From: Neodiprion pinetum
Taxonomy: Eukaryota; Arthropoda; Insecta; Hymenoptera; Diprionidae
NCBI RefSeq assembly: GCF_021155775.2
Contig: NC_060235.2
Span: 34,636,607 to 34,700,606, forward strand
Length of the DNA: 64,000 nucleotides
Direction: 5' to 3'
A program made the translations under genes and the position numbers. This document shows, in pieces, positions 49,425 to 61,020 of the stretch. A model generated the notes under the pieces. That model was not told the DNA's origin and made no database searches. It saw only the letters and a list, made by a program, of their open reading frames with translations. Within the stretch, counting starts at the first letter, position 1. Each line of letters starts with the position of its first letter.

Positions 49425-52400
49425 ATGGGGACGCACAGCACCATATTTGCCGTCCTAGGCGCAGCTTTGTACCTCTGCGCCATTACTTTGGGTAAACAAC
49501 TAGATTCATCTTACCGCTCGTCCCATTTTTAAGCTCCCAATATTTATGGTTCGATCATTCTGTCGCAGAGAGATCAAATCCCGTGGGAGGCTTCGTGGCC
49601 TCTGAAATACCTCAAAGCCTCTTGAGGATAAATGTGAAGTCTTGACCCAACATCCCTTAGCTTATACTGCATACGTAGACTAGTTTGTTTGTTTATAAAA
49701 ATTTTCATGAACTGCCGTACTGATAACTGTCCTTGTTCACAGGGGAGGAATTGTCAAATGATACGGCAATCGACGCGTCTCTCGTAGCTAGCAAGGTGGA
49801 CGAAAATTGACGATGAGTATTCTAAATATATCGTTTATTGGTCGACCGTGATGGTAAGCCTCATTTTACTTTTCAGTCTATCACCGCGACGTGGCCGACT
49901 TACTTTCCTAACCGAGCGGTTAGCGTATTTTCCGGAAATTCAATCACGCTTCGCATCGTCGATGAGTATGAAGATTTGACCACTTGCACAGCCAAATTAC
50001 CAAGTGTGAGTATAAAAGGCGGAAAATCAGAAATCTCACAATGTATATTCGAGTACGTAACTACTAGGTAATAAATTTTATCTGTTGAGGGTGAAGAATT
50101 CAACGTTCTCAACGCCACCAATGATAATTTGGATGATATCCGCTCGTACGGTCAATGCGGTGTTACAGTTCGAGTGAACAGCAATCACACGGGCACTTGG
50201 CGATTGGATGCGATAACTGGAGAAGAAATAAATTATTTCGCGACTTTCTCAGTCACGGTCGTAGAATATAGCAATGCTTCCACTGAGGTAGGTATGCACA
50301 TTTGTGCTCGGATTCACTGGACAAGGTTCAATCATCCGGGTTTGTTTTCCAGTCAACAGTTTTGCACGTCCAACGCGGTAAATCAGCCACCATGACTTTC
50401 GGTCCAAGCGATGCGACTTCGTGCAGGCTCACAAATCCGAGCGGTCAAACCTTGCCCTTGGAACTAGGATCTTGCCAACTAGAAATCTCGACCGTCACCA
50501 GCGTACATGAGGGGTTCTGGACCGCGAAATACAGTATTGCAGGAAGAATGGATCTCATAGAACACGTAACCGAGGTCGTTGTTTACGGTACGCCATAAAC
50601 CTCGACGCTGGTCGCTTCTCTTAATTCACGTTTCACCGATCGTTCATCATCTTCTTGTTCTTCTAGATGATAGCTCGTTCAACGCCAGCGTTACGGTTTC
50701 TGAAGATGGCAGCGTGAATCTACTTTGTCGCGTGCGAGCCTCATCCTATTCATTATGTCAATTTGTGAAACCGAATGGAGAAGTCTTAAATGTTCTCGAG
50801 GCAATCGGCGATGACAGGTGAGCTATTATTACCCAACCGGAAATAATTAATACAAGGCAATGATAATTATTGAAGAAAATATCGCGTGACTTTGCAACAG
50901 GTACCTCTATTACGGACTCGGAACTCAGTCCTCAACTGGGATTTCCAGTGTGCAAGAGCACGACTGTGGAATAACCATCCTGAAACCAGCCTACTTAGAT
51001 TACGGAGCCTGGAGGTGTATCGTTGGCACTGACTCAGGGTTATCGGGTGCGGTGCTAACAGTGTCTACCCGTAGAAGAGACGAAAACGTAAATGTTCGCA
51101 CTCCGCATATCACTGAAGACGTCTACGTCACAAAGGGTGATAGTTTCACGGTGAGTTTCGGAACTACGTGCTCCGGTGTCTTTCGAATACCATCGATTAT
51201 TCCCACGAATGAATCAATAAAAATTGAGTCTATTTGGTTCGATTTTCAGATCAAGTGTAGTGTGGACGCGGAATTGAGGTACTGCTGGGTACGTAGCCCC
51301 AATGGTACGGCCTACTCGGTATCCTCAACCGGATCGTCACCCTCGGTTCTCTCTTACGATGGGATGGGGCTGTCACTCGGAGAGTGCGGCGGCGTAGTTC
51401 CAGGTTCCGAAGAAACGGATGAAGGCGATTGGCAATGCAGGATGGGGACTGTTGATGGAGAGGAAGTTGGCACAAATGTTAACGTCGTTGTTACAGGTTT
51501 GTCAAATTGCTGGTTTACTATAATCTTTTACCATATCAGGATGGATTTGAATTCTAGAATTTAGATATGACTTGACAATCGTTATCTTGTATGTTCAAAT
51601 GAATGCTCGGATTAAATACCCAAATTACTCGGATTACGTATCCAAATTACTTTGATATCGCACAATAAGATACAACAGACGTCGTGGGATTAACTGGTCA
51701 CTCTCACGATAGCGTAATTGCTTGGTGAAATATAATATCGGGTACAAAGTAAGATCTTACTTAACCGATCGTGGACATTCATCAATAACGTATCAATTCG
51801 ATGACAACCTAATGCGGGGGACCGTCCAGGAATTTTTTGCGTCTGCTTATCGCTATTCGTAAAGGATTTGATCTACCAGGTGATTTCTTAATGACTTGAT
51901 TTCTGTTAAATCGTAGATACGCCACTCGTCCCCACAGCCAGTGTGGTGTACTTGGAGCAGACATCCACGCAGCTGTCCTGCTTCATACCTCCTGGATATG
52001 AATATTCCATCAACTACTGTCGATGGATCCAACCGAATGGAAATGGTATCCAACAGTCGACGAACTCCCGATATAAAACAGGACAAACAATCACTAGCTG
52101 TGAGCTAGAATTAGTCATGGGTATGTAACTGACTGCTCGATCGAAACGAAATACAGTTTTTTTAACTTCATCATCATTTTAATGCTTCTAAAAATTATTT
52201 CCTTCTTTCGGTATTCAGGAAGGAAACAGTCCCATGACGTTGGAAACTGGACCTGCGTAGCAGGTCTCGATGGATCCTCCGAAGAGGTGTCAGCCACCAT
52301 CCAGGTTCAACGAGTAACAGCCGAGAATAACAGAAACGATAAAAGTTCTTCTTTGAGCCTCATTCTTACCATCGGTATGGCCGTGACCATTATCGCCGGC

Positions 52401-52523
52401 CTTGTCGTAGTTACGATCCGTTCCAGACTGTTGAAGAACAAAAAGTCGGACCTGCCCCCCAGGTATCAAGAGCACAGCCCGGGACTGCCTTGCTCGACGT
52501 TCCCCGTAACTAATCAATCGTGA
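49425..52523 (+). CDS. Type I membrane protein with five Ig-like domains
   Basis: Predicted exons: 49425-49491, 49743-49795, 49877-50005, 50090-50287, 50353-50587, 50667-50817, 50901-51150, 51250-51496, 51917-52120 and 52219-52523. All introns are GT/AG and the phases agree, giving 612 residues. A signal peptide (1-22, MGTHSTIFAVLGAALYLCAI) is followed by Ig-like domains at about 41-149, 150-227, 228-335, 345-443 and 444-541, a transmembrane helix at about 557-578 and a 34-residue tail with LPPRY. Domains 3-5 have the canonical B-F cysteine pair (248/317, 364/424, 465/524) and the G-x-W-x-C motif. Domains 1-2 lack it. All five carry an extra pair (77/106, 173/190, 258/300, 373/407, 478/505). 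Seven N-glycosylation sequons are visible. The exon 2 donor is weak (AAG|GTGGAC); CTC|GTAGCT, four codons earlier, also keeps the frame. Family: insect Ig superfamily cell-surface receptor or adhesion protein; exact orthologue not recognised. Confidence 0.88.
51151..51249 (+). other. Stop-free 99-nt intron of the Ig-domain gene
   Basis: Intron 7 has a consensus donor (GTGAGT) and a good acceptor (GATTTTCAG), and is phase 0. Its length, 99 nt, is a multiple of three and it contains no in-frame stop. Removing it joins VTKGDSFT to IKCSVDAELRYCW, the normal B strand of an Ig domain, so splicing is the expected form. Retention would insert 33 residues in Ig domain 4, just before its first canonical cysteine. 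Confidence 0.75.
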
Positions 52524-55500
52524 TTTTGGCGCATCGAAAGTTGACATATTGCACGGACTTGATTATCGCTACCCTCTATTTCTTTTCAAAAACAACGTGT
52601 ATGGACGTTTATAGTTGATAATACTTAGTCATATCTACAAGCACAATGGATTCGACTACATCTTAAATCTTGTTCCACGCCCTCGTCTCACGTATCTTTG
52701 ATATTCACCATAAATCCCATGACCGCCTCAGGAAAGTGTCGTTAATTATACCGTCGCGAATTGCCCGGCCGCGACCCGCAGGCAGTGCGTTTCTCGAGAG
52801 CACCGATAATCGCATGTTTTTGACAAATCTCCTGCAAAGGTGAACGAAAAAGTTGCTGATCAAGGGACAAAAAAAAAAAAAACACACCGTCGTCTTACAT
52901 CGCTGAACGCAAAGAGCTCGATCCGCCCCGCCCGCGAGCGTTTCATTCCCCGGAAGATACTCGCCCGGAGGCGTGAAAGACGGACCTCATCTAGGCGAAG
53001 CAGTGCACGCCCACGCCTCGAGTGGTTTCATTACGTCCACACGAGCTTCGAGATAGGATGGCCCACCTCTGCGCCGGTAGATTTTGGCACGTGCGAATGT
53101 GTGAGCAGGGCGCGTGTCGTGACGACTGCGATTACGGAATATCGCACATCCGGGGCTAGGGTTCGTCGAGGCGCGGATGCAACGGGGCGCCCCATTTCCC
53201 GGAGTACGGCTGCAACAACATCGCAACGGGTGCTGTGAGAACCTCCATCCTGGACTGCCGAAACCGAGGCCTGCAGGAGGAGGCACGCAGGCAGGCACGC
53301 ATCACGCACGCACGCATAGCGTTTGGCCGATTCTCGTGGGCGCGTGAAATAACCCGCGGGAAATTGGTGTATCGTTGGATACTTTCATTGTCAGTATGGG
53401 AAGAAGGTCGTGAATTATGACTCTCGAGTTTTGTGTAGGGTCGTGTAAACATCTCGATTGCGTTACAGCTGGTATGTGCCTGTGTTTATACCTGTACGGT
53501 TTCGGGGGATAAGAGATTGAGGAGGAGAGAAAGAAAGAGAGAGAAATAGTCGCAGGCGCATTAAAAATCGGGTATTTGTCTGAACGATCCTGCATAATGG
53601 GTTTTAATTTTATTACGGATGTTTACAAGCACTCAAAGTAAATTATACAACCATGTTATAACTGAAATTTAGTACTTGCTGCTTTTCCTAAGACACAGAC
53701 CGTACGGTCCTTCACTGAAACCCATCGAAATTCGGCTGGGGTATTGACTGGTTCTTGTAATTTATTCGGCCGAATCAACATTATAATACGTTGAGAGCAT
53801 AATCTTGATGATTACTTTTTTCAGATCTATACTAAAGAAGAATGGTTCTAGAATTATCTTAGAAAACTCGTAAGATTTCGAATTGGGAGTATTCAAAGGA
53901 AGGAACGACTTTCTTACTTCATCCTAAAGCTATGATCATTTAGATCGATGTATCAGAAAACCGCGTAACAAGAGAATGTGTATTAGACACAAGGCACGAA
54001 TAACGTTTTCGCGTCTTATTCATAGCGTAAAAGAAACGGTGAAAATGACTGAAACATTCATTTTTCTCGGTCACGCAACTTCCGCAAGTTCGACGACGGA
54101 ATTTCAGGAAGTTTCGTGAGAGAAATTGAAAAGAAAAACCAGCCAAAAATATCTGAACAAGCGATTAGTAGCTCCTTAATGCGGACAAGGTACAAAGAGA
54201 TGAGTGAAATGAGAGTTCCGTTGCGTCTCGTAAATATACGTGGGTAGCCAGGATGAAACTGAACGACTTATACAATACCGTGTGTTTGCGTTTGTATATG
54301 TGTGTGTGCCCATTATACATATCGAAACTCAGCCTGCAAGACAATTAAGAGATGCGGTGGCTCAACTATATTGTATTCAAAAGGGAGGGGATAAAAAAAT
54401 GGTTCAAGTGAACTCAAAGGTTCACCCAGATGCTCCCAACGCAGACTTTGAACCGTTTCAAAATAATTCACAGCGAAGAGTTCTGCAGCGTGATTTTGTC
54501 GTCGTTGGATCAGGAGCTGAAACTCGACATATGCACTCCGGGGAATGAATATGGCGTTGAGAATTCTTTTCATAAAATATCTAGTGAACAGTTGAAGCAG
54601 CAAGATGGTAAAAAAAGTAAAAAGCCACGCCTGCAGGTGGCATTCGCGACTGTCAATGGTATAGGATTAACCCCTGCACGCGGTATTCTCGCCGGGATTA
54701 ATTAAACCGTATTGGCAAGCGTCGCATTACAGGTTCGCGGCGACAGAGGTGGGAAAAACGAATGAAAAGGTAAAAAAAGTGGGAAGGGGTGCCTTGAGAC
54801 TAGGCGAAAAGCGGCAGGAGGCAATTGCACTTTGGACCGTACGACGACCGGGGATGGCATCTTTTTGTTGCCGTATATCTTCAGCTCCGCCTCGCTTGTG
54901 GGACGCACGTGGCCCTCACGCGGTAAATCCAAGCTGATATCTTGAGCCCCGGTTAATCCAGCTCCTAGATTACTTCTCATTGCTTAGAGAAGAGTAGAAA
55001 CGTGGCGACGGCGATGGTTGGTCGGAGGACCGAGACGGAGATTGCGAGGTGCACGAATGAGGCGGCGGTGGGGCGGGAGGGGGTGGCGAAGCGTGGGGTG
55101 GAAAGCGGGAGCGAAAGACTGCCGGCGTGCTAGTCATTTCGTGGGATTAATATTTAATATCCAGGAAAATGACAGCAGCCTCTCCTCGCTGCCTCGGTTC
55201 TTATGCAGCGACCTTTCTCTGCCCGGGTTTTCTGTTGTCTCTTCCCCGCGACGAGATGAAAAGGTGGAACATAGTTTCGCCTGCTGCTCCTGCACGCATT
55301 GCTTCATATTGCTTTCACATCAGCTTTCGATTGTTTGCCTGCAGGCCTGGATATCACCTCCTCCCCCAGCACCCCCAGGCGACTTTCCGTCTTCCGGTGA
55401 AACAAAAGATCTCGAGGGACGCCCGCGTTTACCTGCATCGCGTGTTCCGAGTTACCGACCAGGTAGATGTAAGGTACATTCGGAATACGCTCAACCGTCT

Positions 55501-57093
55501 GTGGTACAGATTTTTAATGATTACAGACGAATGATGCTTGCAGGGTTGATGTCGCATTACACATACTTGTGCGAAATGTGCGGGATTCCCCTTCCGACGA
55601 GAAATACCCGTTCGAATTTCACCTCGCAGGATGGTTTCCTTGAGGTCCTTTCTCCATACCCCGCAAAGCAGGTGGCAGGGCATTACCTCGAACTTAAATG
55701 CAATTACACGGGATAGTGTGTCTTAATTAGCATACGCGCACCCCGGTTGAACGTACATCCTGGCGTACACCGGTGAGCTGGTTGCTGGCAGACTTATTTT
55801 GTCTGAGAGTTAAGGCGAGGCATGATGCATCGTCTGTTGAGTTACGACCAGCCGAAACCTCCGCTAATACGAACCTGACCTCGTTCCTGAACGAAACCGG
55901 CGACCAAAATTGAATTTCTTGAGGGATCAGCAGACTCGTTAAGCACCCGTTGCACCCCGTCAATCTAGCATTTCATACGTGGGGCGTTTGCATCTCGCGT
56001 CAATTACAAAAAGAGATTAAAAAAAAAGCTCTTCTCATGTTCGGTTTTCCGCCCCAATCACCGTGAGTCTGCAGCTGTGGATATCGCATCAAATTCGTGC
56101 CGAAATTAAGCGTGAGACCGAATGTCCGGTAACGGATATCCAGAGGCTGGTTGAGCCGGCAACAGGAATGATCTGCGGCCAGAAAAGCATTAAAGTCCCG
56201 CCGGTTTCAATTACCTAATTGAAAGAAACGGCTAACTCCCCAAATACAACCTTCGATAAATTACATCGGTGCCCTTTTATACGCTGGCCAACGTGTGGCG
56301 CCCACCACCAGCCAATAACTGTTAAGGATTTCCATCTGCTTTGTTCCCAGCCAAAGTCCGGGGGTTGTTACAGAATGCTACCAACGAAGGCAATAACCCG
56401 AACCACCGTTTCTGCAGGGGTTTCACTGACGCGGTGGCCGCACTCACAACCGCACATTGAGCAGCAATTACACGACGTTAACGCGGCGCGTGCATCCCAC
56501 CGACGAAATCCATCTGGAAATGAAAGATCGAAACGAGTCTCTCTCGGCCCTACCCCGCAGCTCGATACCCCCAAATTTTCATCCCACATCCCTTAGACCT
56601 TGTGGCTGTGGAATCAATTTGCCAAGCAATTGTGCTGGGGGGAAATTGGGATGAGTTCGCGATCTTGGGCGTCCAACTCCTTGTATTATTCATTTTATAA
56701 CTTTAACTCAATCCGAATGAAGAGCGAATCACCTAATTTACGCCTCATTCAAAAGCTTTCCAAAGAATACCAGTTTGGCGAAAGAAGTTGAGCCAATGCA
56801 ATCTAAGACCGATATTAATACACTACAGGTTTGCATCGTACGATTCATAGAAAAGCCATAATAACGATTCGCAAATTTACTCCGAAATAATCGGATTAAG
56901 TCATCTTCTCCCGCTTTCCCCGACTGATACGCTGTCTTGTTCTGATGCCCCTCACTATGTACGGTATAAGGTAGTTCTTTTGAGAGATGTAATCAAACTC
57001 GAGTCTAAACCGTATAATCCGTTCTGTAATCACTCGACCTAATCCAAGCTCATTTATAATCACCTAATCTGAGTTTGGTTATTAAGTTCAGGC

Positions 57094-57117
57094 CCTCTCT
57101 CTCTCTTTCTCTCTTCC
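57094..57117. repeat. (CT)n microsatellite
   Basis: CT dinucleotide run with one TT interruption, extending weakly into further pyrimidine-rich sequence to about 57150. Confidence 0.75.
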
Positions 57118-58808
57118 TCGCTGCACGCTACCATCCTCTCTCCTCATCTCCATCGCGCATCGTTCTACACTGGCAGTTCATCGGTATAAATATATGTATA
57201 TGTGCATGAATAATAAGTCTTTTACTAATTGAACGTTGCACGTTTCAGTCCCAGGATTTCACGATTAGATATTTATGTGCTAAAACCAACTTAGCAAACC
57301 GGAAATCTCCAATTCATATTAAAAAACTGGAATTCCCAGTCGACCGCATGAACATTGATTACGGGATGAATTAAATGAAATCTACAAGACGTACGGGTCG
57401 GAAAAGTTTATGAACAAAAAAGAGAATACTGAAAAATCAGTTAGCGGTGTAGAATTTAGTGAAACACAAAAGTTCACCATATATAATTCATCGCATCCGG
57501 TACCACGATATGCATAGTTCAAAGATTCAGTGGAGTCTGTGGTGGAATGATTTTCAAAGGATTATTTCACCGGGAGATAGAAGTTTCGTTAAGTTTCTAT
57601 GATTGGTGGATCTTGGCTGGGTGAACTTAACGAGTCTCAAGAGGAATAAAGTTAGAGCTTGGATTGTTTGAACTTTGAAAGAGTTCTAAGAAACGAATTT
57701 ATCGCGGGTGGATTTCTAAAAGCCTTTACGAGTCCAATTTGCCTGGCTTGGCTATGTACATATTAATGATAGAGCGTGAAAAATACGGAGATGAATTAGA
57801 GAGGGAGTAGATAATTGCCCATGAACAAATCTGTGCGTTGAAATGACAGAGCGGATGGGGTTTACGGCCTAGGAATAGAACAGGGCAAAGTAAGTCTCCG
57901 GAATGGACAGAGTCAAGTGGCAGGATGCAGTTGCAGTCTGGCGGGACCTTCTCAACCCCCGGGATTTAAATAAACAAATCCTTTTTTTTCAGAACCCTTT
58001 TCGATTCTCGCCGTGACTATTCGCAATATTCATTATCCTATCGTCCAGACGGAATACTGATTATATGAATTATTTGAACGGAGTCAAGAAGTCTTGACCA
58101 GAAGTAAAAAATCGAGACAATTATCGCGTCCTTTTCCCGAATATGATCGCATAAGCCATAATATGGCAGGAGTGAATTGGACGATTCCTGGAGGGTAGAT
58201 TTTGAATTATGCGGGAAGCGTTTGAGCCTCCACAGATGTAAGTGACGCGATATCGATGTATCCATTGCATGCAATAGACGTCACGCGCAGAGATGTTCCC
58301 TGAAAATCCTCATAAACATACAACCTAGACGGGATATAATAACGGGATAAATAATGAGACGAGGATGGATGCTCGTGCACCCCCGTGCATCAAGTGCTCG
58401 GCTAGAATTTTCCCGATGCAGCACAAATCTCCGTCCGCGGACGCCAGAGTCAGGGTTTAATAAGGGCGGGAAAATAATCCCCATCCCAATTCTCCACGAC
58501 TCTAGCCGTGCAGTGCGATCAGCACGGGGATAATCGCGGGCCAACTACTCTTCACACGTACGGTGTGCGTTCACATATTAGGAGCATCCGCGATCGTGCT
58601 TTGCCCGCACACATCCCTGCGTCAGCAATATATGTATTTGAGGAATCGATCGGGTTTATAGGGGAGAGATTCGAGCCGAGGATTTAGGGGTAGCCAGGCG
58701 CTTTCACGTTGAGCGTTGCTTCGCAGAAACTCCCGCGCAAAACTAACACTGCCATCTGCGTTTGATGCAGCTTTCCCAGTCGCTGGGAGGGCGTCGCGAC
58801 GTTGGCAC

Positions 58809-58824
58809 GTCGTCGTCGTCGTCG
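58809..58824. repeat. (CGT)n trinucleotide repeat
   Basis: Five consecutive CGT/GTC triplets. No coding frame around it is supported. Confidence 0.7.
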
Positions 58825-60155
58825 CCTAAGAGCGTGATCTCTGATCACTGTAAAAGCACGACACCCCCGCGAACGATAAATATTTGCAGAGAGTAAACTT
58901 TTACCTTCAATTCAGAGACTCTCCAGCCAGGAAACGAACGGTACCTACTGGCGGTGTGAACGTCATTCCTCGACTATTTCCACAATCCCCGTGAACTGCA
59001 AACGGCGAAATGCTGGAAACCTGTTACGCGGGGCGACAGATCCTGAGGACTTTAAACACCCCCGAGCTTTTACGGCTGTCGATAGATAACGCGGTTCGAA
59101 AGAGGACAATTGTTGTTAACGAGAAATCGTTGTCCACCATACGCCGCGTGCCATCCGATCTATAATCCCGGGGGCCGAGGCGTGGACACGCGGTGTCTCG
59201 TGTGTGACGGTGTATCGGGGCCTAGCTAGACTCGGGGGTGGCTGAACCGGCCAGCCGTTCGATCCGTTGACACAAAACCGCCCAGGGAATTACCTGCGCT
59301 AACGAGATGCTGGTAATTTTGTATCTACGAGTAAGCCAATACGGCGAGCATTGCCTGCCGTACTCGGGAGCCAAGATATCTAGGTTCGGATTTCAACAAA
59401 GATTTTTGATTCGAATTTTTGTCGGCTTTTTCCTTTGACGAAAACATTCACGACCAGCTACGCGACGCGTGGAAAATCGGGGAATACCATTGATCGTATA
59501 AATCTGGTGAACGGAGAAGGGAAAAGGGCCCTGGAAGGTCGAACCTCTCGGGGAACGGATTTATTGCCGGGGAAAAAACAATGCCGAAAATTTTTTCCAC
59601 TCCAGCACACCACACCAGCGGGTGGGTGGTAGGTTTGTGCCTATTGATTCGGTACGAATTCGCGTTGGATTCGCGATATCTTCATTCGTTCGCGCTCTTG
59701 TGCTGTCCTTTCGCAAGAGCGCTGCCAGTCCGTAGATCCCGTTGATCATTCGCACCGATGCGGCTATGCTATAATCAAATCGAATTTTCGCCGTGATGAT
59801 ACGCCTACATTTATACGTGATCAACAACGAGGGCGCGGGTGACGCGCTCCTCGGATTTCAGGATCGCTCGCGGACGCGTCCCTTGGAGGCGTCAAATGCG
59901 AGGACACGAAAAGGAATTACAAGCGGAGCGAGGCGCGTCACGCCTCCCCCATCTGTAGCACTATAACGTAGTGGGCTCTTCGCCTCCTTGATCCCTCGTA
60001 CAGAAAACTGAGGCTCGGAATAATTTAATAACAACATCAGTGAGCTACGCCGCCCCTGGAAGCTCCGCTTCACCAGATAATCCTAGGAAACAACGTGGGG
60101 ATGAATTAGTCCCCATCCCCCCGCGAGGGTTGCCGAGAGATTCGACTGATGCGAC

Positions 60156-60161
60156 TTTAAT
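60156..60161 (-). terminator. Candidate poly(A) signal for the secreted-protein gene
   Basis: ATTAAA on the minus strand, 142 bp after the stop at 60303. ATTAAA is the commonest variant of AATAAA. No AATAAA is seen closer. Confidence 0.4.
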
Positions 60162-60302
60162 TAATGACTTCAAGAAATAACTGCGCCTGATTGGCAGAGC
60201 GACGACGACTGGCAATCGAGAGTAAAATCTGCGAGGCGTGAGGCCTTCGCCATCTTCGAAAATTATTAATTATCCCAATCGATTCCCCAAATTGCAACGT
60301 AG

Positions 60303-60908
60303 TTACGACCCGGTAGCACAGCCAAGCTTTATAAACTTATCCTCAAGCGCCCGGAGTAACTTTTCAGATTTTTCATACAGTAATAAATCAATTATGGACT
60401 TGTAACGACGAAATTTTTCCATGGCTTTGAGCCCGTTCTCCTGCACATACGACGCGAGACAAAAAGATTTCGGCAGAATGTTCATACTTTTGAAGAAGAG
60501 TGGAGAATCAGTTTTTGTTCTGCTGCGACGACCGGAACAGGATGTTTTGTCGGCACATAGTCTGCGTATAGCTTGTACGCAATAACGAAACGCGGTCTCT
60601 GCGATTGCAGACAATCTGGTGATAACGCGCAGAAAAATGTTTTTGCGAATAAGTCTGCAAGCGTCCGGCGCGCTTTTAAACCATACCAAGGTCTTAATTG
60701 TACGTTTGTTTCTTGCCGCGACTTGAGAATCTATAGCCTTGCATAGGAATCCCAAAATGAGCCTGGCATATTCAAAAGCTCGTCTAACTCCGCGCATCCT
60801 CTTGCAGAAATCTTCCGTTGTGGTTGGAACAATGGGAAAACTCCGGCTTATTGTTAGTAAAACGGCCGTTGCTGCTACGAGGGTGCAGACTTTGATGTGG
60901 TTTTGGGC
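60303..60908 (-). CDS. Secreted basic helical protein, 8 Cys, main exon
   Basis: An open frame of 201 codons plus stop follows a splice-acceptor-like ACCACACCTTATCTTGGGGCTCAG on the minus strand. Its first residues, AQNHIKVCTLVAATAVLLTI, form a strong signal-peptide core, with likely cleavage near SRSFP (about residue 25). The first internal ATG (codon 38) falls after this core and would remove it, so the true start should be in a small upstream exon. The mature part is basic and mostly helical, with eight cysteines (35, 56, 84, 110, 118, 124, 150, 197 counted from the exon start), an even number that suits disulfides. It has no further membrane segment and ends KLGCATGS. One possible first exon is at 61000-61020 (ATG with six more codons, GTATAA donor, 91-nt intron, phase 0), but that donor is poor. 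I do not recognise the family. Its frame is clean and distinctive, so I believe it is a real gene. Confidence 0.6.
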   Translation of the reverse strand, partial: AQNHIKVCTLVAATAVLLTISRSFPIVPTTTEDFCKRMRGVRRAFEYARLILGFLCKAIDSQVAARNKRTIKTLVWFKSAPDACRLIRKNIFLRVITRLSAIAETAFRYCVQAIRRLCADKTSCSGRRSRTKTDSPLFFKSMNILPKSFCLASYVQENGLKAMEKFRRYKSIIDLLLYEKSEKLLRALEDKFIKLGCATGS

Positions 60909-61020
60909 CTGAGCCCCAAGATAAGGTGTGGTAGCGTGTGTCGGTCGCTTTTGCGTTCGCTATTCCCCTACGCCCCCATTTAATTTGTGTACTTTATACG
61001 TAAATACGCAGGTATAACAT

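Larger units (their letters stand above)
52524..60155. other. Stretch without supported genes
   Basis: Follows the Ig gene; no AATAAA or ATTAAA is evident within about 300 bp of its stop, so its 3' end is undefined. GC-rich patches lie at about 52,900-53,350 and 55,010-55,130. The longest open frame in the window (55018-55716) lies here but lacks an ATG start and any recognisable domain. Simple repeats: an A-run at 52869-52882, CT-rich at 57094-57117, and (CGT)n at 58809-58824. Confidence 0.5.

Noticed and set aside
55018..55716. Longest open frame in the window, 232 codons, plus strand
   Set aside because: It starts with TTG, not ATG, begins in a GC-rich Arg/Gly low-complexity stretch, has no domain or signal I recognise, and overlaps other open frames. 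The length is borderline for chance.
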